Notes: generated by a model from the sequence alone, not told the origin. A stretch of DNA of 64,000 nt from Pleurocapsa sp. MO_226.B13 (GCA_030064795.1 JASJEI010000005.1:5903-69902), one strand, 5' to 3'. Shown: positions 49,408 through 60,097, numbered from the stretch's first letter. Numbers and translations are program-made.

Positions 49408-49444
49408 ACTGCGATTAATTTTGGTTATTAGTCGCAGTTTTTTT
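49408..49444 (+). terminator. Intrinsic terminator of psaFJ
   Basis: ACTGCGATTAA and TTATTAGTCGCAGT pair to form a stem whose loop is about six bases, followed by a run of seven T residues. It lies about 90 bp after the psaJ stop. Confidence 0.85.
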
Positions 49445-49476
49445 GTTCATTTGCCAGTCGCCTCAGCTTAACACTA

Positions 49477-49824
49477 CTAACCACCACTAATTTTAGCTTT
49501 ATAGCCCAATTGAGTCAGAATTTCCAATAACTTTTGTTTATGCTCCCCCTGGATCTCTAGGCTATTCTCTTTTACTGTACCGCCACTACCGCATTTAGCT
49601 TTTAGCTGCTTGAGTAATTTACTTAGAGTTTCGGGTGAATGTTGAAATCCAGTAATTACCGTCACAGTTTTTCCTTTACGCCCAGATCTTGTTGCTTGTA
49701 TTCTCAGATCCTGTTGATTGGGTGGTAAATCGGGTACTGCCCTTTCTAAAGCTTGGGAATTGTCGATCTGACCGAACTCTTGATAAGCAATGCGTTGACG
49801 ATTAGATTTACGTTTGCCAGCCAT
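49477..49824 (-). CDS. SUI1/YciH-family translation factor
   Basis: The protein of about 115 residues has the eIF1/SUI1 fold signature: SGRKGKTVTVITGFQ, LKQLKAKCGSGGTVKENSLEIQGEH and a C-terminal LGY. Bacterial YciH-type members may aid initiation fidelity under stress. I chose the ATG at 49824; longer forms would extend into the promoter region of the divergent NUDIX gene. Confidence 0.9.
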   Translation of the reverse strand: MAGKRKSNRQRIAYQEFGQIDNSQALERAVPDLPPNQQDLRIQATRSGRKGKTVTVITGFQHSPETLSKLLKQLKAKCGSGGTVKENSLEIQGEHKQKLLEILTQLGYKAKISGG

Positions 49825-49915
49825 ATTTAATTCTTTCTTCCTGTTGATACAACTTAAATTAGCAATGCCAAGATATGATGTTTGTGCAATCCAGGCAAGA
49901 TTTACATTAATTATT

Positions 49916-50473
49916 ATGTCCGCAGGCAAAGAACCAGCAGAAATTTTAGAACAAAAACTTACTTATAAAGGTCGCAAATTTAACTACGAAGTAATCAAGC
50001 TACGTCTACCCAATGGAGTTGCGGGAGAATGGGAATGTATCCGCCATCCTGGAGGAGCTTTGGCCGTTCCAGTCACCAATGATGGTAAGTTTGTCCTAGT
50101 CAAACAATATCGCTTTACTGTCGAGGGTAGACTGTTAGAATTTCCCGCAGGAACAGTGGAAATAGAGGAATCACCTTTTGAGACAATCAAACGAGAAATA
50201 GAGGAAGAAACGGGTTATCGCGCCCATAAATGGCAAGATATGGGGAAATTCATCCTTGCTCCTGGATATTCTGATGAATATATCTATGCATTTCTAGCAC
50301 AAGATTTAGAAAAACTAGCAACACCACCCCAACAAGACGAAGACGAAGATATCGAAGTAGTGTTGATGAGTGAAGAAGAGCTAGAAGCAGCTATCCTATC
50401 GGGCGAACCCATAGACGGCAAATCTATTGCTAGTTTCTATATGGCAAGAGCATATTTAAGGAAGGAAAAATGA
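49916..50473 (+). CDS. NUDIX hydrolase, ADP-ribose pyrophosphatase-like
   Basis: The protein of about 185 residues has a full Nudix box: GTVEIEE...KREIEEETGYRA. The layout (RHPGGALAVPV upstream, LAPGYSDEYIYAFLAQDL downstream) matches ADP-ribose and related nucleoside diphosphate sugar pyrophosphatases. It is divergent from the SUI1 gene; I chose the ATG at 49916 because earlier ATGs would overlap the SUI1 start. Confidence 0.92.
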   Translation: MSAGKEPAEILEQKLTYKGRKFNYEVIKLRLPNGVAGEWECIRHPGGALAVPVTNDGKFVLVKQYRFTVEGRLLEFPAGTVEIEESPFETIKREIEEETGYRAHKWQDMGKFILAPGYSDEYIYAFLAQDLEKLATPPQQDEDEDIEVVLMSEEELEAAILSGEPIDGKSIASFYMARAYLRKEK

Positions 50474-50534
50474 GGAATATAGGCTGATTGGGGGACTTGG
50501 AGCGGAGGGAGATGGGGATTGGGGAATAACTACT

Positions 50535-50609
50535 GTAGGGGCGAACGCCCTAAAGGATTAGCTGAGTCTAACGACTTGCTTGCGCAACCGCGTCGCCGTT
50601 CGCCCCTAC
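50535..50609. repeat. GTAGGGGCGAACG inverted-repeat element
   Basis: GTAGGGGCGAACG (50535-50547) and CGTTCGCCCCTAC (50597-50609) are perfect 13-bp terminal inverted arms. Inside lie CCCTAAAGGATTAGCT and a GC-rich loop. The same arms form a compact copy at 217-242, and the inner core occurs in reverse at 55741-55756. The element lies between convergent genes and is too short to code for a transposase; a MITE-like or RNA-structural repeat is possible. Confidence 0.75.
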
Positions 50610-50613
50610 GAAT

Positions 50614-51573
50614 TTAACCTGGTTCTTCTTCGTATTCGGGAGCTTTTTGCTTTTCAGGAATATTTACTGGTGGAGGATTGTATGCTTTGGGTTCGGTGTC
50701 ATCGTCCCAGACATCTTCTACAGTCGCCTCACCATATTCGTATTCTTTAGCTGGTGGTGCTTCGTATACTGGCGCATCGTATACTTCTGGTTCTGCATCT
50801 TGCCAGTTGCTTTCCTCATATTGCTCTTCATAAGGAATTGCCTGTGCTTGCTGTCTCATAGGTGGCGTAGTGCGAGCTTCTTGCCATTGGTCTTCATCCC
50901 ATCTTTCTTCCATCACGGGTTCTCTGGTGTCCACTGGAGTAGAAATTGGGGGACGAACGGGCGTTCCCGTACCTAGTTGATTGTCTGCACTAATAGTTTG
51001 AGGATAATAGTCTTCTTCCCTTTCCCAAGGAGGACGACCAATACCCAGACGTTCTAGCAATCCTACTGAAATTTGTTCGATCCGTTCTTCTGAACCTTCA
51101 AAGACAATTAGACGATTGGGCCCACTACTAACGACCTCTTCGATAGACAATTCATAGGTACTAATAAACTGTTCTGGAATTTGTGGTATTCCCAAGGAAG
51201 CAATGATAATCGAGTTAACCGCTCCATTTTCGGCATCGAACTGAAAATCTCTAACTTTGCCTAGAGGTTCTCCTGCTTCGGTAATTACTTCGCAGTTAAT
51301 CAACTTGCTATAGGCTTCAATATCAATATCTTCAATTACATTTTCGTCGTCTACTAAAATTACGTCTCCAGTCTGACGAATGCTATCGAGATACATATAT
51401 TTTGGTATGCCAGAAACTGAAAGTAAATTGTCTCTCAGACCTAAAGCTACTACTTCTCTGCGGTCTATATCTACCAAAACCTCTTTCACTACTCCTAGTC
51501 TCTTGCCACTGTTGCGAGCAATTACCTGAGTATTGATAAATTCAGAACGTAGATGTGTGTTTTCAGTTGTCAT
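50614..51573 (-). CDS. PRC-barrel domain protein
   Basis: The 319-residue protein has two PRC-barrel-like domains (about residues 8-80 and 85-165, beginning RSEFINTQVIARNSGKRLG and SKLINCEVITEAGEPLG). A C-terminal region rich in Pro, Glu, Asp and Tyr follows (about 185-319), probably disordered. PRC barrels occur in RNA-metabolism and photosynthetic proteins; the role in cyanobacteria is not settled. It has no membrane segment. Confidence 0.85.
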   Translation of the reverse strand: MTTENTHLRSEFINTQVIARNSGKRLGVVKEVLVDIDRREVVALGLRDNLLSVSGIPKYMYLDSIRQTGDVILVDDENVIEDIDIEAYSKLINCEVITEAGEPLGKVRDFQFDAENGAVNSIIIASLGIPQIPEQFISTYELSIEEVVSSGPNRLIVFEGSEERIEQISVGLLERLGIGRPPWEREEDYYPQTISADNQLGTGTPVRPPISTPVDTREPVMEERWDEDQWQEARTTPPMRQQAQAIPYEEQYEESNWQDAEPEVYDAPVYEAPPAKEYEYGEATVEDVWDDDTEPKAYNPPPVNIPEKQKAPEYEEEPG

Positions 51574-51981
51574 TTTATTGTTCGGTTAATGTAAGCAGCT
51601 GCTTGCACTAGCTGTATATATAGTAATCTTATTTAAATCAAAGATGACTAGATCTATGTCTAGATCTAGGTCTCAAAATCATGCCACAAAATTTACCAGA
51701 TAATTAATACCTATAGATTATTCTAGCTAATCAAGAGAGTATTTGACTTATTGGAGCATGATTAGTATTTTTTGGCAAGGGTGTCATAATTGCGGATTAG
51801 GCGGAGTTTTAGCTTCTGAAATCTAGGATTGGCTTACCATGTAGAAGGAAAAGGTGGAAAAAGGTTTCAAGACGATCGAAAGGTCAAGAGCGAGAAGTTT
51901 TTTGCTCTCACCAAGATGTTATTCAATCGGGCAAAAATGGGTACTCTAATACAGTTGCCGTCTGAGTGCCTTTGAGAGTGC
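51574..51981. other. Intergenic region before the PatA-like gene
   Basis: This 408-bp spacer between divergent genes should hold both promoters. It is AT-rich and includes AGATCTATGTCTAGATCTAGG near 51650, a small cluster of AGATCT-like palindromes. A stem AGAGC/GCTCT lies near 51888-51909. No gene is visible. Confidence 0.4.
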
Positions 51982-53250
51982 ATGAATCACCTCCACCCTT
52001 CTGATCTCGACAAAGATCGACAAACATTTTCCACTGCTAGATTAACTGATGTCCTAAACAAGCTATCTGATTCTCAAGAAAATAGTTGTTTGCAGGTTGT
52101 TTACAATTCCACAACTTTTTTTCTTCACTTTAATGAGGGGAAATTGATTTATGCGACCAATTCTTTAGCCCCTTTTGAAAGGTTAGAGCGACATTTACGT
52201 CGCCTGAGTAATCTCAATACCAAGCTTACCAATTCAATTATCAAGCAACCACGTTTAAAATTTCATACAGATCTCCAATCTTATACCCAATTTCCTTCAG
52301 ATTATCGGGGTATTATCTGGTTGACCGAACCAGGACATCTAGATTCTCAACAGGCGATAACTTTACTCAGAAGAATTACCAGAGAAGTATTTGAATCTTT
52401 ATTATGCATACCAGATGCTTGTCAATATCGACTGATAGTAAAATCTGACAAGATTGCTCAATTGTGTCAATTTGATTTAAATACCTACATTGCACAATGT
52501 CAGAAGAGACTGGAAGCTTGGCAAGCTTTCGAGGAAAAAATTTGGTCTTCTTATCAACGTCCTTATTTAGCTACTGAAAAAACTAATGCTATAGGCGATC
52601 TAACAGCAGAACAAAATCAAACCATTTGCAAACTTCTCAAAGGATTAAACTTTCGTCAGATCAGTGCCGTACTGGATCTAGACGAACTAGTAGTAGCTAA
52701 AATTCTCTATCCTTCAATGTTAGAAAATGCGATCGTCATGCGAGATCCTAAACCACCATTCGATCGCTTACCCCCACTACCTCGAAAAGAAAACATGACT
52801 CTAGCAGCAGAATCTGACTGGCGTGGTGAAGATAGTGGATTTGAGATTAATTCTCATAGCGAGCAAACCGTTCATGTTTTAGAAGCTACTTGGAAAATTG
52901 CTTATGTAGATGATGATGCTTCTATTCATACTGATTTTACTCAATGTCTCAATCGCAATTTATTTTCTGTCTTAACGATTGAAGATTCTTTAAACGCTTT
53001 TTCTGAATTAATCGAATTTGAACCAGATTTGATTGTTTTGGATGTGAATATGCCTCATCTCAATGGCTACGAACTGTGTAGTTTGCTCAGAAACCATAAC
53101 AATTTTAAGTCAATTCCAATAATTCTCTCTCATGAAACCTACGAACTAATCGATATGTCTAGACTCAGACGCTCTAGAGCAAGCGAAAGCCTGACCAAAC
53201 CATTCAATCGCACTCAATTGCTTAACGTGATTTTTAAGTATCTGCAATAG
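51982..53250 (+). CDS. PatA-like response regulator
   Basis: The 422-residue protein has an N-terminal PATAN-like region (to about residue 270) and a C-terminal receiver domain. The receiver has acidic residues in YVDDDAS, the phospho-acceptor D in LIVLDVNMPHLNG, a Ser/Thr switch in IILSHE and the Lys in LTKPF. This architecture is found in cyanobacterial PatA, PixG and TaxP-type regulators of heterocyst patterning and pilus-driven phototaxis. Given pilBTC and pilD in the same window, a motility role is plausible but unproved. Confidence 0.88.
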   Translation: MNHLHPSDLDKDRQTFSTARLTDVLNKLSDSQENSCLQVVYNSTTFFLHFNEGKLIYATNSLAPFERLERHLRRLSNLNTKLTNSIIKQPRLKFHTDLQSYTQFPSDYRGIIWLTEPGHLDSQQAITLLRRITREVFESLLCIPDACQYRLIVKSDKIAQLCQFDLNTYIAQCQKRLEAWQAFEEKIWSSYQRPYLATEKTNAIGDLTAEQNQTICKLLKGLNFRQISAVLDLDELVVAKILYPSMLENAIVMRDPKPPFDRLPPLPRKENMTLAAESDWRGEDSGFEINSHSEQTVHVLEATWKIAYVDDDASIHTDFTQCLNRNLFSVLTIEDSLNAFSELIEFEPDLIVLDVNMPHLNGYELCSLLRNHNNFKSIPIILSHETYELIDMSRLRRSRASESLTKPFNRTQLLNVIFKYLQ

Positions 53251-53279
53251 GGTTCTCAAAGGTTGTTGCTAAAAAGTTT

Positions 53280-54221
53280 TTATGGTTCTAATTGTTCTAG
53301 TAGTACCTGCTGAGTTAGTAGTTTTTGAAAACTATCCTGATTGGGAAGAGAAGACTGTGCGCCGTTTTTGGTCACTGCTAAAGCTCCTCCTACCATACCC
53401 CACTGCACCGCTTCTGCCAGAGATTTTCCCGATGCCAATCCCGCTGCTAATGCTCCATTAAAGGCATCTCCTGCTGCTACGGTATCGACTACAGGAACGG
53501 GAATTGGTTTGGCCCAAAATTCATCTACTTGGTTACTGTAGAAAGCTCCTTGACTACCTAAAGTAATGATGACATTTTTAACACCCATCTGATGTAAAAA
53601 AGATGCAGCTTGTCTGGCGGTTGTCACGCCATCAACGGTAAAGCCAACTAGTTGGCTGGCTTCTACTTCATTAGGAGTAATTAAGTCAACTAAACTGTAT
53701 ATTTCTTCTGGGAGATTGGGTATTACTGGCGCGGGATCTAGTATTAGGAAGCAATCGTGAGCTTTTGCAGCCCTAGCTGCGTTTAAAACCGTGGCAATCG
53801 GTATACCCAACTCTAAAAGCGCGATTTTGGCTTTAGGTAATAGTTTTTCAAACTGTTGTATTTCTTTTTCCCGAACGAGATTATTTGCACCCGCAGCACA
53901 GGCAATGGTGTTTGCCCCTGTTTCATCTACGACAATAGAGGCAACTCCTGAATAGGTATTGGGATTGACTGTGATGCCACTGGTATCGACTCCTTCGGTT
54001 TGTAAACTTTGAATTAAGGTTTGACCAAAGCTATCCTCGCCAATTTGACCGACTAGACTGACTGGAATACCTAATTTAGCGATCGCAACAGCCTGGTTGG
54101 CAGCTTTTCCTCCAGCAGCCGAAAAGAAACGATGTCCAATCACTGTTTCTCCTTTGGTGGGTAAATGAGGAACTTCTACGACTAAATCTAGATTGATACT
54201 GCCAAAGACAACTACGGTCAT
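53280..54221 (-). CDS. rbsK: Ribokinase
   Basis: The 313-residue PfkB-family kinase has GSINLDLVVEVPHLPTKGET, the sugar-binding GGKAANQAVA, TLGSQGAF and the catalytic AAGDAFNGALA. It phosphorylates ribose at O-5. No ribose transporter or repressor is adjacent. Family assignment is firm; substrate is by similarity to RbsK motifs. Confidence 0.9.
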   Translation of the reverse strand: MTVVVFGSINLDLVVEVPHLPTKGETVIGHRFFSAAGGKAANQAVAIAKLGIPVSLVGQIGEDSFGQTLIQSLQTEGVDTSGITVNPNTYSGVASIVVDETGANTIACAAGANNLVREKEIQQFEKLLPKAKIALLELGIPIATVLNAARAAKAHDCFLILDPAPVIPNLPEEIYSLVDLITPNEVEASQLVGFTVDGVTTARQAASFLHQMGVKNVIITLGSQGAFYSNQVDEFWAKPIPVPVVDTVAAGDAFNGALAAGLASGKSLAEAVQWGMVGGALAVTKNGAQSSLPNQDSFQKLLTQQVLLEQLEP

Positions 54222-54457
54222 TCTCTTTATTCTTTTGAATCTCGGACGATTACTAGATAGATTATAAAGCTTACCAAGCGATCGAAATTAAGTTATTAGA
54301 GATCTAATTTAATTGTCGAGATCGGATGTTGGATACGTGAAGCTGAGATTTTTTGAACTATTAATAAATATAGTTTGAAGTCTTGATTAAATACAGTTCT
54401 TAAGAAATATTTTATACTACTCAAGAGTTATTAAAATATTTCTAATCATCTTGAGTA

Positions 54458-55641
54458 ATGAGTAATAATTCAGAGCCAAATAATCTCGAACGAGTTTTAG
54501 CAACCAGAAATGTAATTGTCGATCGCCTCAATAGAATTGCTGAGACGATTGAAACTAGGGAAACATCTGAGGAAAATAAATCGGGCAAGTTGGAATTAGC
54601 TTCAGCGATCGCCGAACTTAAAAGTTATAGTAGCAAACTAGAGGAAGGGGTATTTCGTTTATTAGTTTTGGGAGATGTTAAGCAGGGTAAATCTACGGTT
54701 ATTAATGCTTTAATAGGTGAAGATTTGTTACCTAGGGATGTTAATGCCTGTACCGCAATTTTGACGGTGTTACGTTACGGAGTAGAGAAAAAGGTAACGG
54801 TTTATTTTAATGATAATACTGCACCAGAATCCCTTGATTTTGAGACGTTTAAACAAAGATATACGATTAGTCCCGATGAAGCTAAAAAATTAGAAACTGA
54901 AGGTAAATTAGCTTTTCCTCAAGTCAAGCAAGCAGTAGTAGAATATTCTCCTGGCTTTATTAGAACTAGGCAGATAAATTGTTGATAGTCCTGTCAAGAG
55001 TTTATTAAGTTAACCATTAGATCGAGAATTGTCAGATCTTGAGATGGCAAGTAAAAATTTACGAGAGGGGGAATTTAGGTTATTAGTTTTAGGAGATCTC
55101 AAACGAGGAAAAAGTACGCCAGGTATTAAAAACAAATTTAGCACCATACTATCAGGTGTTAGGTAAAAATCTTTATAGTGAAAGAGTTTTTGAAATCTCA
55201 GCTTTAAATACTTTACGAACCAGACTTCAAGAGCCAAATGCAGATTTAACTAATACGTAATTTGGTCGATTTAGTAGTAAATTAAATGATTTCTTGACTC
55301 AAGAAAGAGCGCGTACAGAATTTAATCAAGCTCAATTAGTAGCCAAACAAATACGCGATCGCCTTCGAGAAATTGTTCATCGTCGCATTCCTTTATTAAA
55401 AGAAGACTTGGTAACTCTAACAGCCAAAATAGACTCGGTAAAACCAGAATTTGAACAACTACAATCGATTAAGGATAACTTTAGCGCGGAAATTATCGAT
55501 AAACGCGATCGCCAAGCTAAAAGTCTTGCTAATTCTTTCCAAGATTATGTTTTAAAATTAGGCGATACTTTTGAGACTGATTTTGTAGCCTATCAACCCA
55601 ATTTAGAATTTTTTGATTTCCTACGCCAAGACAAGCGATAG
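54458..55641 (+). pseudogene. Decayed dynamin-like GTPase gene(s)
   Basis: An open 175-codon start (54458-54985) contains a bacterial dynamin-like N-terminus with P-loop GDVKQGKST. A frameshift follows, and IVDSP of the G3 motif appears in another frame. A second P-loop segment (LREGEFRLLVLGDLKRGKST) is encoded near 55044-55117, then QVLKTNLAPYYQVLGKNLYSERVFE in yet another frame, ending at an in-frame TAA (55258). Homology resumes across that stop as FGRFSSKLNDFL and a coiled-coil stretch to 55641. This looks like two paralogous GTPase genes collapsed by deletion. The usual membrane-binding C-terminus is missing. Confidence 0.82.
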
Positions 55642-56128
55642 GGTGTTGATTCTGGAGCAGGCGATCGCCAATAACGCGCGAAGGGATTACAATCTCTTAT
55701 GACCGTAGAGTTGAAAAAGCGCACCGCCCGCGTGACGCGAAGCTAATCCTTTAGGGCTGAGGTCTCCTCAGCGTAAGGACGGTTAATAATTCACTAATTA
55801 ATTGACAAAGAACTATCTACAAATATCAAAAACTAAAGAGTATCGAGCCAGCAGATAAATCATCTGTGTTCATCCGTGTTAATCTGTGGACTCTTCTAAT
55901 ACAACATTTGAGACGTGTCAGTCCACTAGCCCTGCGGAGTGTTAACCTAAGATACTGTACGTTAGTTGCCAATTTAATCTTGCCTGATTTTGACGATTTG
56001 ATTTATGATGAACTACTATCTCAAATAATGCCTAGATAGCAGATTAATCTCAAGAATATTCTGGTTTCTTGGTTTTTCCTTAATTATCTTCAATTATCTC
56101 GGCTTATCCAAGCTCAATCAATGTCTAA
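55642..56128. other. Intergenic region with dispersed repeat
   Basis: The 487-bp region holds AGCTAATCCTTTAGGG at 55741-55756, the reverse complement of the core in the 50.5-kb element, within a GC-rich patch at about 55715-55790. A CTGTGTTCATCCGTGTTAAT string lies near 55870. The right end should hold the permease promoter. No gene is visible. Confidence 0.45.
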
Positions 56129-57295
56129 ATGAAATTCTATTTCAATAGCATTATCAAGAAAATATCTTGCCAGATACCTTTAATCGATCGCTACATAGTC
56201 AGTCAATTAAGCTTATTTTTTTTATTTAGTCTGGGATTATTTTCTGCTCTCGGAGTTACGATCGGAACGGTTTCCGATTTAGCCTATAAAATTACTGAAT
56301 ATAAATTACCTATTTCAGTAGCAATTTTAATTTTTGGCTATAAAATACCAGAATATATTGCTTATGCCTTGCCGATTTCAATTCTGCTATCGAGTTTAAT
56401 TATTTATGGTCGTTTGAGTGGCGATCGCGAGTTAATTGCTCTGCTTAGTTTTGGCATTAGTTTTAAACGAATCATCTTACCAGCCTTGGTATTTAGCTTC
56501 TTAATTACGGGCATAACTTTTTTATTTAACGAATTAATTGTACCCGCTGCTAATTATCAAGCCAGCCTCTTGCAAAACCCTTTTATTAGCGAAACAGAAC
56601 TCAACCTGCAAAAAAGAGATCTATTCTATCCTGAATATGAATCTAGCTGGCAAAACGATCCAGTCAAAAGTCTTAAAAAAATCTATTTTGCCGAACAATA
56701 TCAACAGCCTAACCTCAAACAAGTAACAGTAATTAGTTTAGATCGAGGACAAATAAATCAAATCATTACGGCAAAATTAGCTCGATGGAATCAGCAACGA
56801 AAAGTTTGGAATTTAATCGAAGGGGAGCTAAATAAAATTAATCTTGCTACTGGCAAAATCACCAGCGAACAATTTAGCACCAGACAGTTACCTTTATCTG
56901 CAACTATTTTTGAAATTGCCAGCAAAAAACGTAGTCCTGAAGAGATGAATATTCGTCAAGCCCAAGAATATTTAACTCTAATAAAAGACAGTGGTAGCGA
57001 AATAGATCTAGTCAAATTTAGGATGAGAATTCAGCAAAAATATGCTTTCCCTTTTATTTGTTTGGTGTTTACTTTAATTGGTTCCACGTTAGGAGCTAAC
57101 TATTCCCAAGTAAATCGTTCCAAAGGCTTTGGCTTGTGTGTAGCAATTGTCTTTATTTATTATCTCATAGGATTTGCTTTCGACTCGTTGGGAATTACAG
57201 GAATATTATCGCCCTTTCTAGCAGCTTGGATGCCTAATATTTTGGTCGGGGTGACTGGTATCTGGTTGTTGTTAACTGTAAAAATCTCACTGTAG
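56129..57295 (+). CDS. LptF/LptG-type permease (YjgP/YjgQ)
   Basis: The 388-residue protein has three N-terminal and three C-terminal membrane helices flanking a periplasmic beta-rich domain (about residues 135-290). Early motifs such as IDRYIVSQL and GDRELIALLSFGISFKRI are family-typical. It moves lipopolysaccharide from the inner membrane with LptBFGC. Cyanobacteria often carry one such gene. No lpt neighbours are present. Confidence 0.9.
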   Translation: MKFYFNSIIKKISCQIPLIDRYIVSQLSLFFLFSLGLFSALGVTIGTVSDLAYKITEYKLPISVAILIFGYKIPEYIAYALPISILLSSLIIYGRLSGDRELIALLSFGISFKRIILPALVFSFLITGITFLFNELIVPAANYQASLLQNPFISETELNLQKRDLFYPEYESSWQNDPVKSLKKIYFAEQYQQPNLKQVTVISLDRGQINQIITAKLARWNQQRKVWNLIEGELNKINLATGKITSEQFSTRQLPLSATIFEIASKKRSPEEMNIRQAQEYLTLIKDSGSEIDLVKFRMRIQQKYAFPFICLVFTLIGSTLGANYSQVNRSKGFGLCVAIVFIYYLIGFAFDSLGITGILSPFLAAWMPNILVGVTGIWLLLTVKISL

Positions 57296-57515
57296 CGCGA
57301 TCGCACTCCTCTTCAGATGAGCAAAGTATAAGAAAATATAAAAATAGGGACGGCGGAGTCATCTGTGACTTTTTAGCAGTCGCGATCGCCCTTGACAGAA
57401 AATTCATCAATCACTTGACATTCAAGACAATCGCTACCTACTCTAACCACTGTAGGAAACGGGGGCGATCGACTGCCGAGTGCATTCCCCATTGATAATT
57501 TTTACTTAATTGCTT

Positions 57516-57770
57516 TTAGCCATACCTTAACTTGCAAACCAAAATCGGAAATGCCAACATAAAAGTAGCAAAATTAGCGACAAAGACGGGTAAATTTTGC
57601 GTATAGAACCCATAAATGACCCAAAGCACCACACCCAAGCAAAAGCATAAAAACATTGTCAGAGATATATCTTTAGTAGATTTTGTTTGCCAAGTTTTAA
57701 TCGCCTGAGGCAAAAAGGAAATAGTGGTTAAAATTCCTGCCGTCAGACCGATATAGGTCATTAGTTCCAT
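57516..57770 (-). CDS. SemiSWEET-type sugar transporter
   Basis: The 84-residue membrane protein has three hydrophobic helices and the PQ-loop sequence FLPQAIKTWQTKSTKDIS. SemiSWEETs dimerise to carry sugars across the membrane. The ATG at 57770 is the natural start. No sugar-metabolism gene is immediately adjacent. Confidence 0.87.
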   Translation of the reverse strand: MELMTYIGLTAGILTTISFLPQAIKTWQTKSTKDISLTMFLCFCLGVVLWVIYGFYTQNLPVFVANFATFMLAFPILVCKLRYG

Positions 57771-58128
57771 AAAAAAATAAATAGTTTAACTCTCCTTACT
57801 GATAGTAGCGAGATTTAGTTATCAAGGAGAAATAAATATACTCAGATAAAAATCGAATCAAAAAAGAGCAGAAACCAAATTTTTCTCCTGCATCTTTTAA
57901 CGGTCGAGCTTGGCAATTCAACCGTCAACCATAGGTTCGGAAAACTACACTACCTAATAACTAACATCAGCTTGCACTATGTATAAAGATGATGTGAAAA
58001 CTGAGGGGAGTTCAGCAAACCAATAAGAATCACCAATCATCCATGACATTCACAACATTGAATATTGTTGCATCGCTAAAAAAATAATTTTAGTTTTTGT
58101 TGTTAAATACGGAGTATTTGTTTAAAGT
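57771..58128. promoter_or_regulatory. Upstream region of dnaK2
   Basis: The 358-bp AT-rich spacer between divergent genes must include the dnaK2 promoter. An inverted pair (GACGGTTG-like and CAACCGTC) is suggested near 57900-57930 (ACGGTCGAGCTTGG and CAACCGTCAACC). I see no CIRCE element. Confidence 0.35.
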
Positions 58129-60048
58129 ATGGCAAAAGTTGTTGGTATTGACTTAGGAACTACTAACTCTTGTGTAGCAGTGATGGAAGGGGGGAAACCA
58201 ACAGTTATCGCTAACGCGGAAGGTTTTAGAACTACTCCCTCAGTTGTAGCTTATGCCAAAAATGGCGATCTTTTAGTGGGTCAGATCGCCAAACGCCAAG
58301 CTGTAATGAACCCTGGCAATACTTTCTATTCGGTCAAACGCTTTATTGGACGTAAGTACGATGAAGTAACTAACGAAACCAAGGAAGTAGCCTACAAAGT
58401 AATTAGAGATAGTAACGCTAACGTTAAGCTAGACTGTCCCGCACAATCAAAGCAGTTCGCACCAGAAGAAATTTCGGCTCAAGTTTTACGTAAATTAATT
58501 GAAGATGCTAGTAAGTATCTTGGCGAAAAAGTAACTCAAGCAGTTATTACTGTTCCTGCATATTTCAATGACTCTCAGCGTCAAGCTACTAAAGATGCAG
58601 GTAAGATCGCTGGGGTTGAAGTATTGCGGATTATTAACGAGCCTACCGCAGCATCCCTGGCTTATGGTCTAGATAAAAAGAGTAACGAAACCATTCTTGT
58701 CTTTGACTTGGGTGGTGGTACATTTGACGTTTCGATTTTAGAAGTAGGGGACGGCGTATTTGAAGTACTGGCTACTGCTGGTGATACTCACTTGGGTGGT
58801 GACGACTTTGACAAGAAAATCGTTGACTACCTAGCCGAAGAGTTCCAAAGAAATGAAGGGATCGACCTGCGCAAAGACAATCAGGCTTTACAACGTCTAA
58901 CTGAAGCAGCAGAGAAAGCCAAGATCGAACTTTCTAGCGCGACTCAAACCGACATTAACCTTCCCTTTATTACCGCGACTCAGGATGGGCCAAAACACCT
59001 CGATGTTTCCCTAACCAGAGCTAAATTTGAAGAACTCTGTTCCGACTTAATCGATCGCTGTCGTATTCCTGTAGAGCAGGCTTTAAAAGATTCTAAACTT
59101 TCTAAAGATGCGATTGACGAAGTAGTAATGGTGGGTGGTTCGACCCGTATTCCCTCGATCGTCGATATTACCAAACGAGTCTTAGGGAAAGACCCCAACC
59201 AAACTGTCAACCCTGACGAAGTAGTAGCAATTGGTGCAGCGATCCAAGCTGGTGTCCTAGCGGGAGAAGTCAAAGATATCCTGCTTCTAGACGTTACTCC
59301 CCTATCCTTGGGTGTGGAAACCCTCGGTGGTGTAATGACCAAAATCATTCCCCGCAACACTACTATTCCTACCAAGAAATCAGAAACTTTCTCGACTGCG
59401 GTTGATGGTCAAACTAATGTAGAAATTCACGTTCTACAAGGGGAAAGAGAATTTGGTAAGGATAACAAGAGTCTGGGAACCTTCCGTTTAGATGGAATTC
59501 CTCCCGCACCCCGTGGTGTACCTCAAATCGAAGTTACCTTTGATATTGATGCTAACGGGATCTTAAACGTAACCGCTAAAGATAAGGGTACGGGTAAAGA
59601 ACAGTCGATTAGTATTACTGGTGCTTCTACTCTTCCTGAAGATGAAGTGGATCGGATGGTTAAGGAAGCAGAATCTAATGCTACTGCGGATAAAGAGCGT
59701 CGTGAAGCGATCGACCGTAAAAACCAAGCTGACTCTTTAGTCTATCAAGCTGAGAAACAACTTAGCGAGCTTGGGGATAAAGTACCTGCTGGCGACAAAG
59801 AAAAAGCTGAAGGTCAAATCAAAGATCTTAAAGAAGCGATCGCCTCAGAAGATAACGAGAAAATTAAAACTCTCTTACCCGAACTACAACAGACTCTCTA
59901 CAGTATTGGTAGCAGCGTCTATCAACAAGGTGATGGCGCAGCACCAGGTGGCGCACCAGGTGGTGAAGCTCCCTCTGATGGTCCTTCTGAAGGTGGTAGT
60001 GATGGTGGCGATGATGTCATCGATGCTGAGTTTTCGGAAACTAAATAG
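58129..60048 (+). CDS. dnaK2: Chaperone DnaK, DnaK2-type
   Basis: The 639-residue Hsp70 has full ATPase signatures ([35 protein letters not shown]) and a substrate-binding domain with a Gly/Asp-rich tail ([12 protein letters not shown] and [10 protein letters not shown]). The sequence matches the housekeeping, stress-induced DnaK2 type of cyanobacteria, for instance [12 protein letters not shown]. Unlike dnaK1 it stands alone, without dnaJ or grpE. A strong terminator follows. Confidence 0.95.
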   Translation: MAKVVGIDLGTTNSCVAVMEGGKPTVIANAEGFRTTPSVVAYAKNGDLLVGQIAKRQAVMNPGNTFYSVKRFIGRKYDEVTNETKEVAYKVIRDSNANVKLDCPAQSKQFAPEEISAQVLRKLIEDASKYLGEKVTQAVITVPAYFNDSQRQATKDAGKIAGVEVLRIINEPTAASLAYGLDKKSNETILVFDLGGGTFDVSILEVGDGVFEVLATAGDTHLGGDDFDKKIVDYLAEEFQRNEGIDLRKDNQALQRLTEAAEKAKIELSSATQTDINLPFITATQDGPKHLDVSLTRAKFEELCSDLIDRCRIPVEQALKDSKLSKDAIDEVVMVGGSTRIPSIVDITKRVLGKDPNQTVNPDEVVAIGAAIQAGVLAGEVKDILLLDVTPLSLGVETLGGVMTKIIPRNTTIPTKKSETFSTAVDGQTNVEIHVLQGEREFGKDNKSLGTFRLDGIPPAPRGVPQIEVTFDIDANGILNVTAKDKGTGKEQSISITGASTLPEDEVDRMVKEAESNATADKERREAIDRKNQADSLVYQAEKQLSELGDKVPAGDKEKAEGQIKDLKEAIASEDNEKIKTLLPELQQTLYSIGSSVYQQGDGAAPGGAPGGEAPSDGPSEGGSDGGDDVIDAEFSETK

Positions 60049-60097
60049 TTGTATTAGTTAGGTAATCAAATAAACCGAGTAACTAATTAATCAATTG

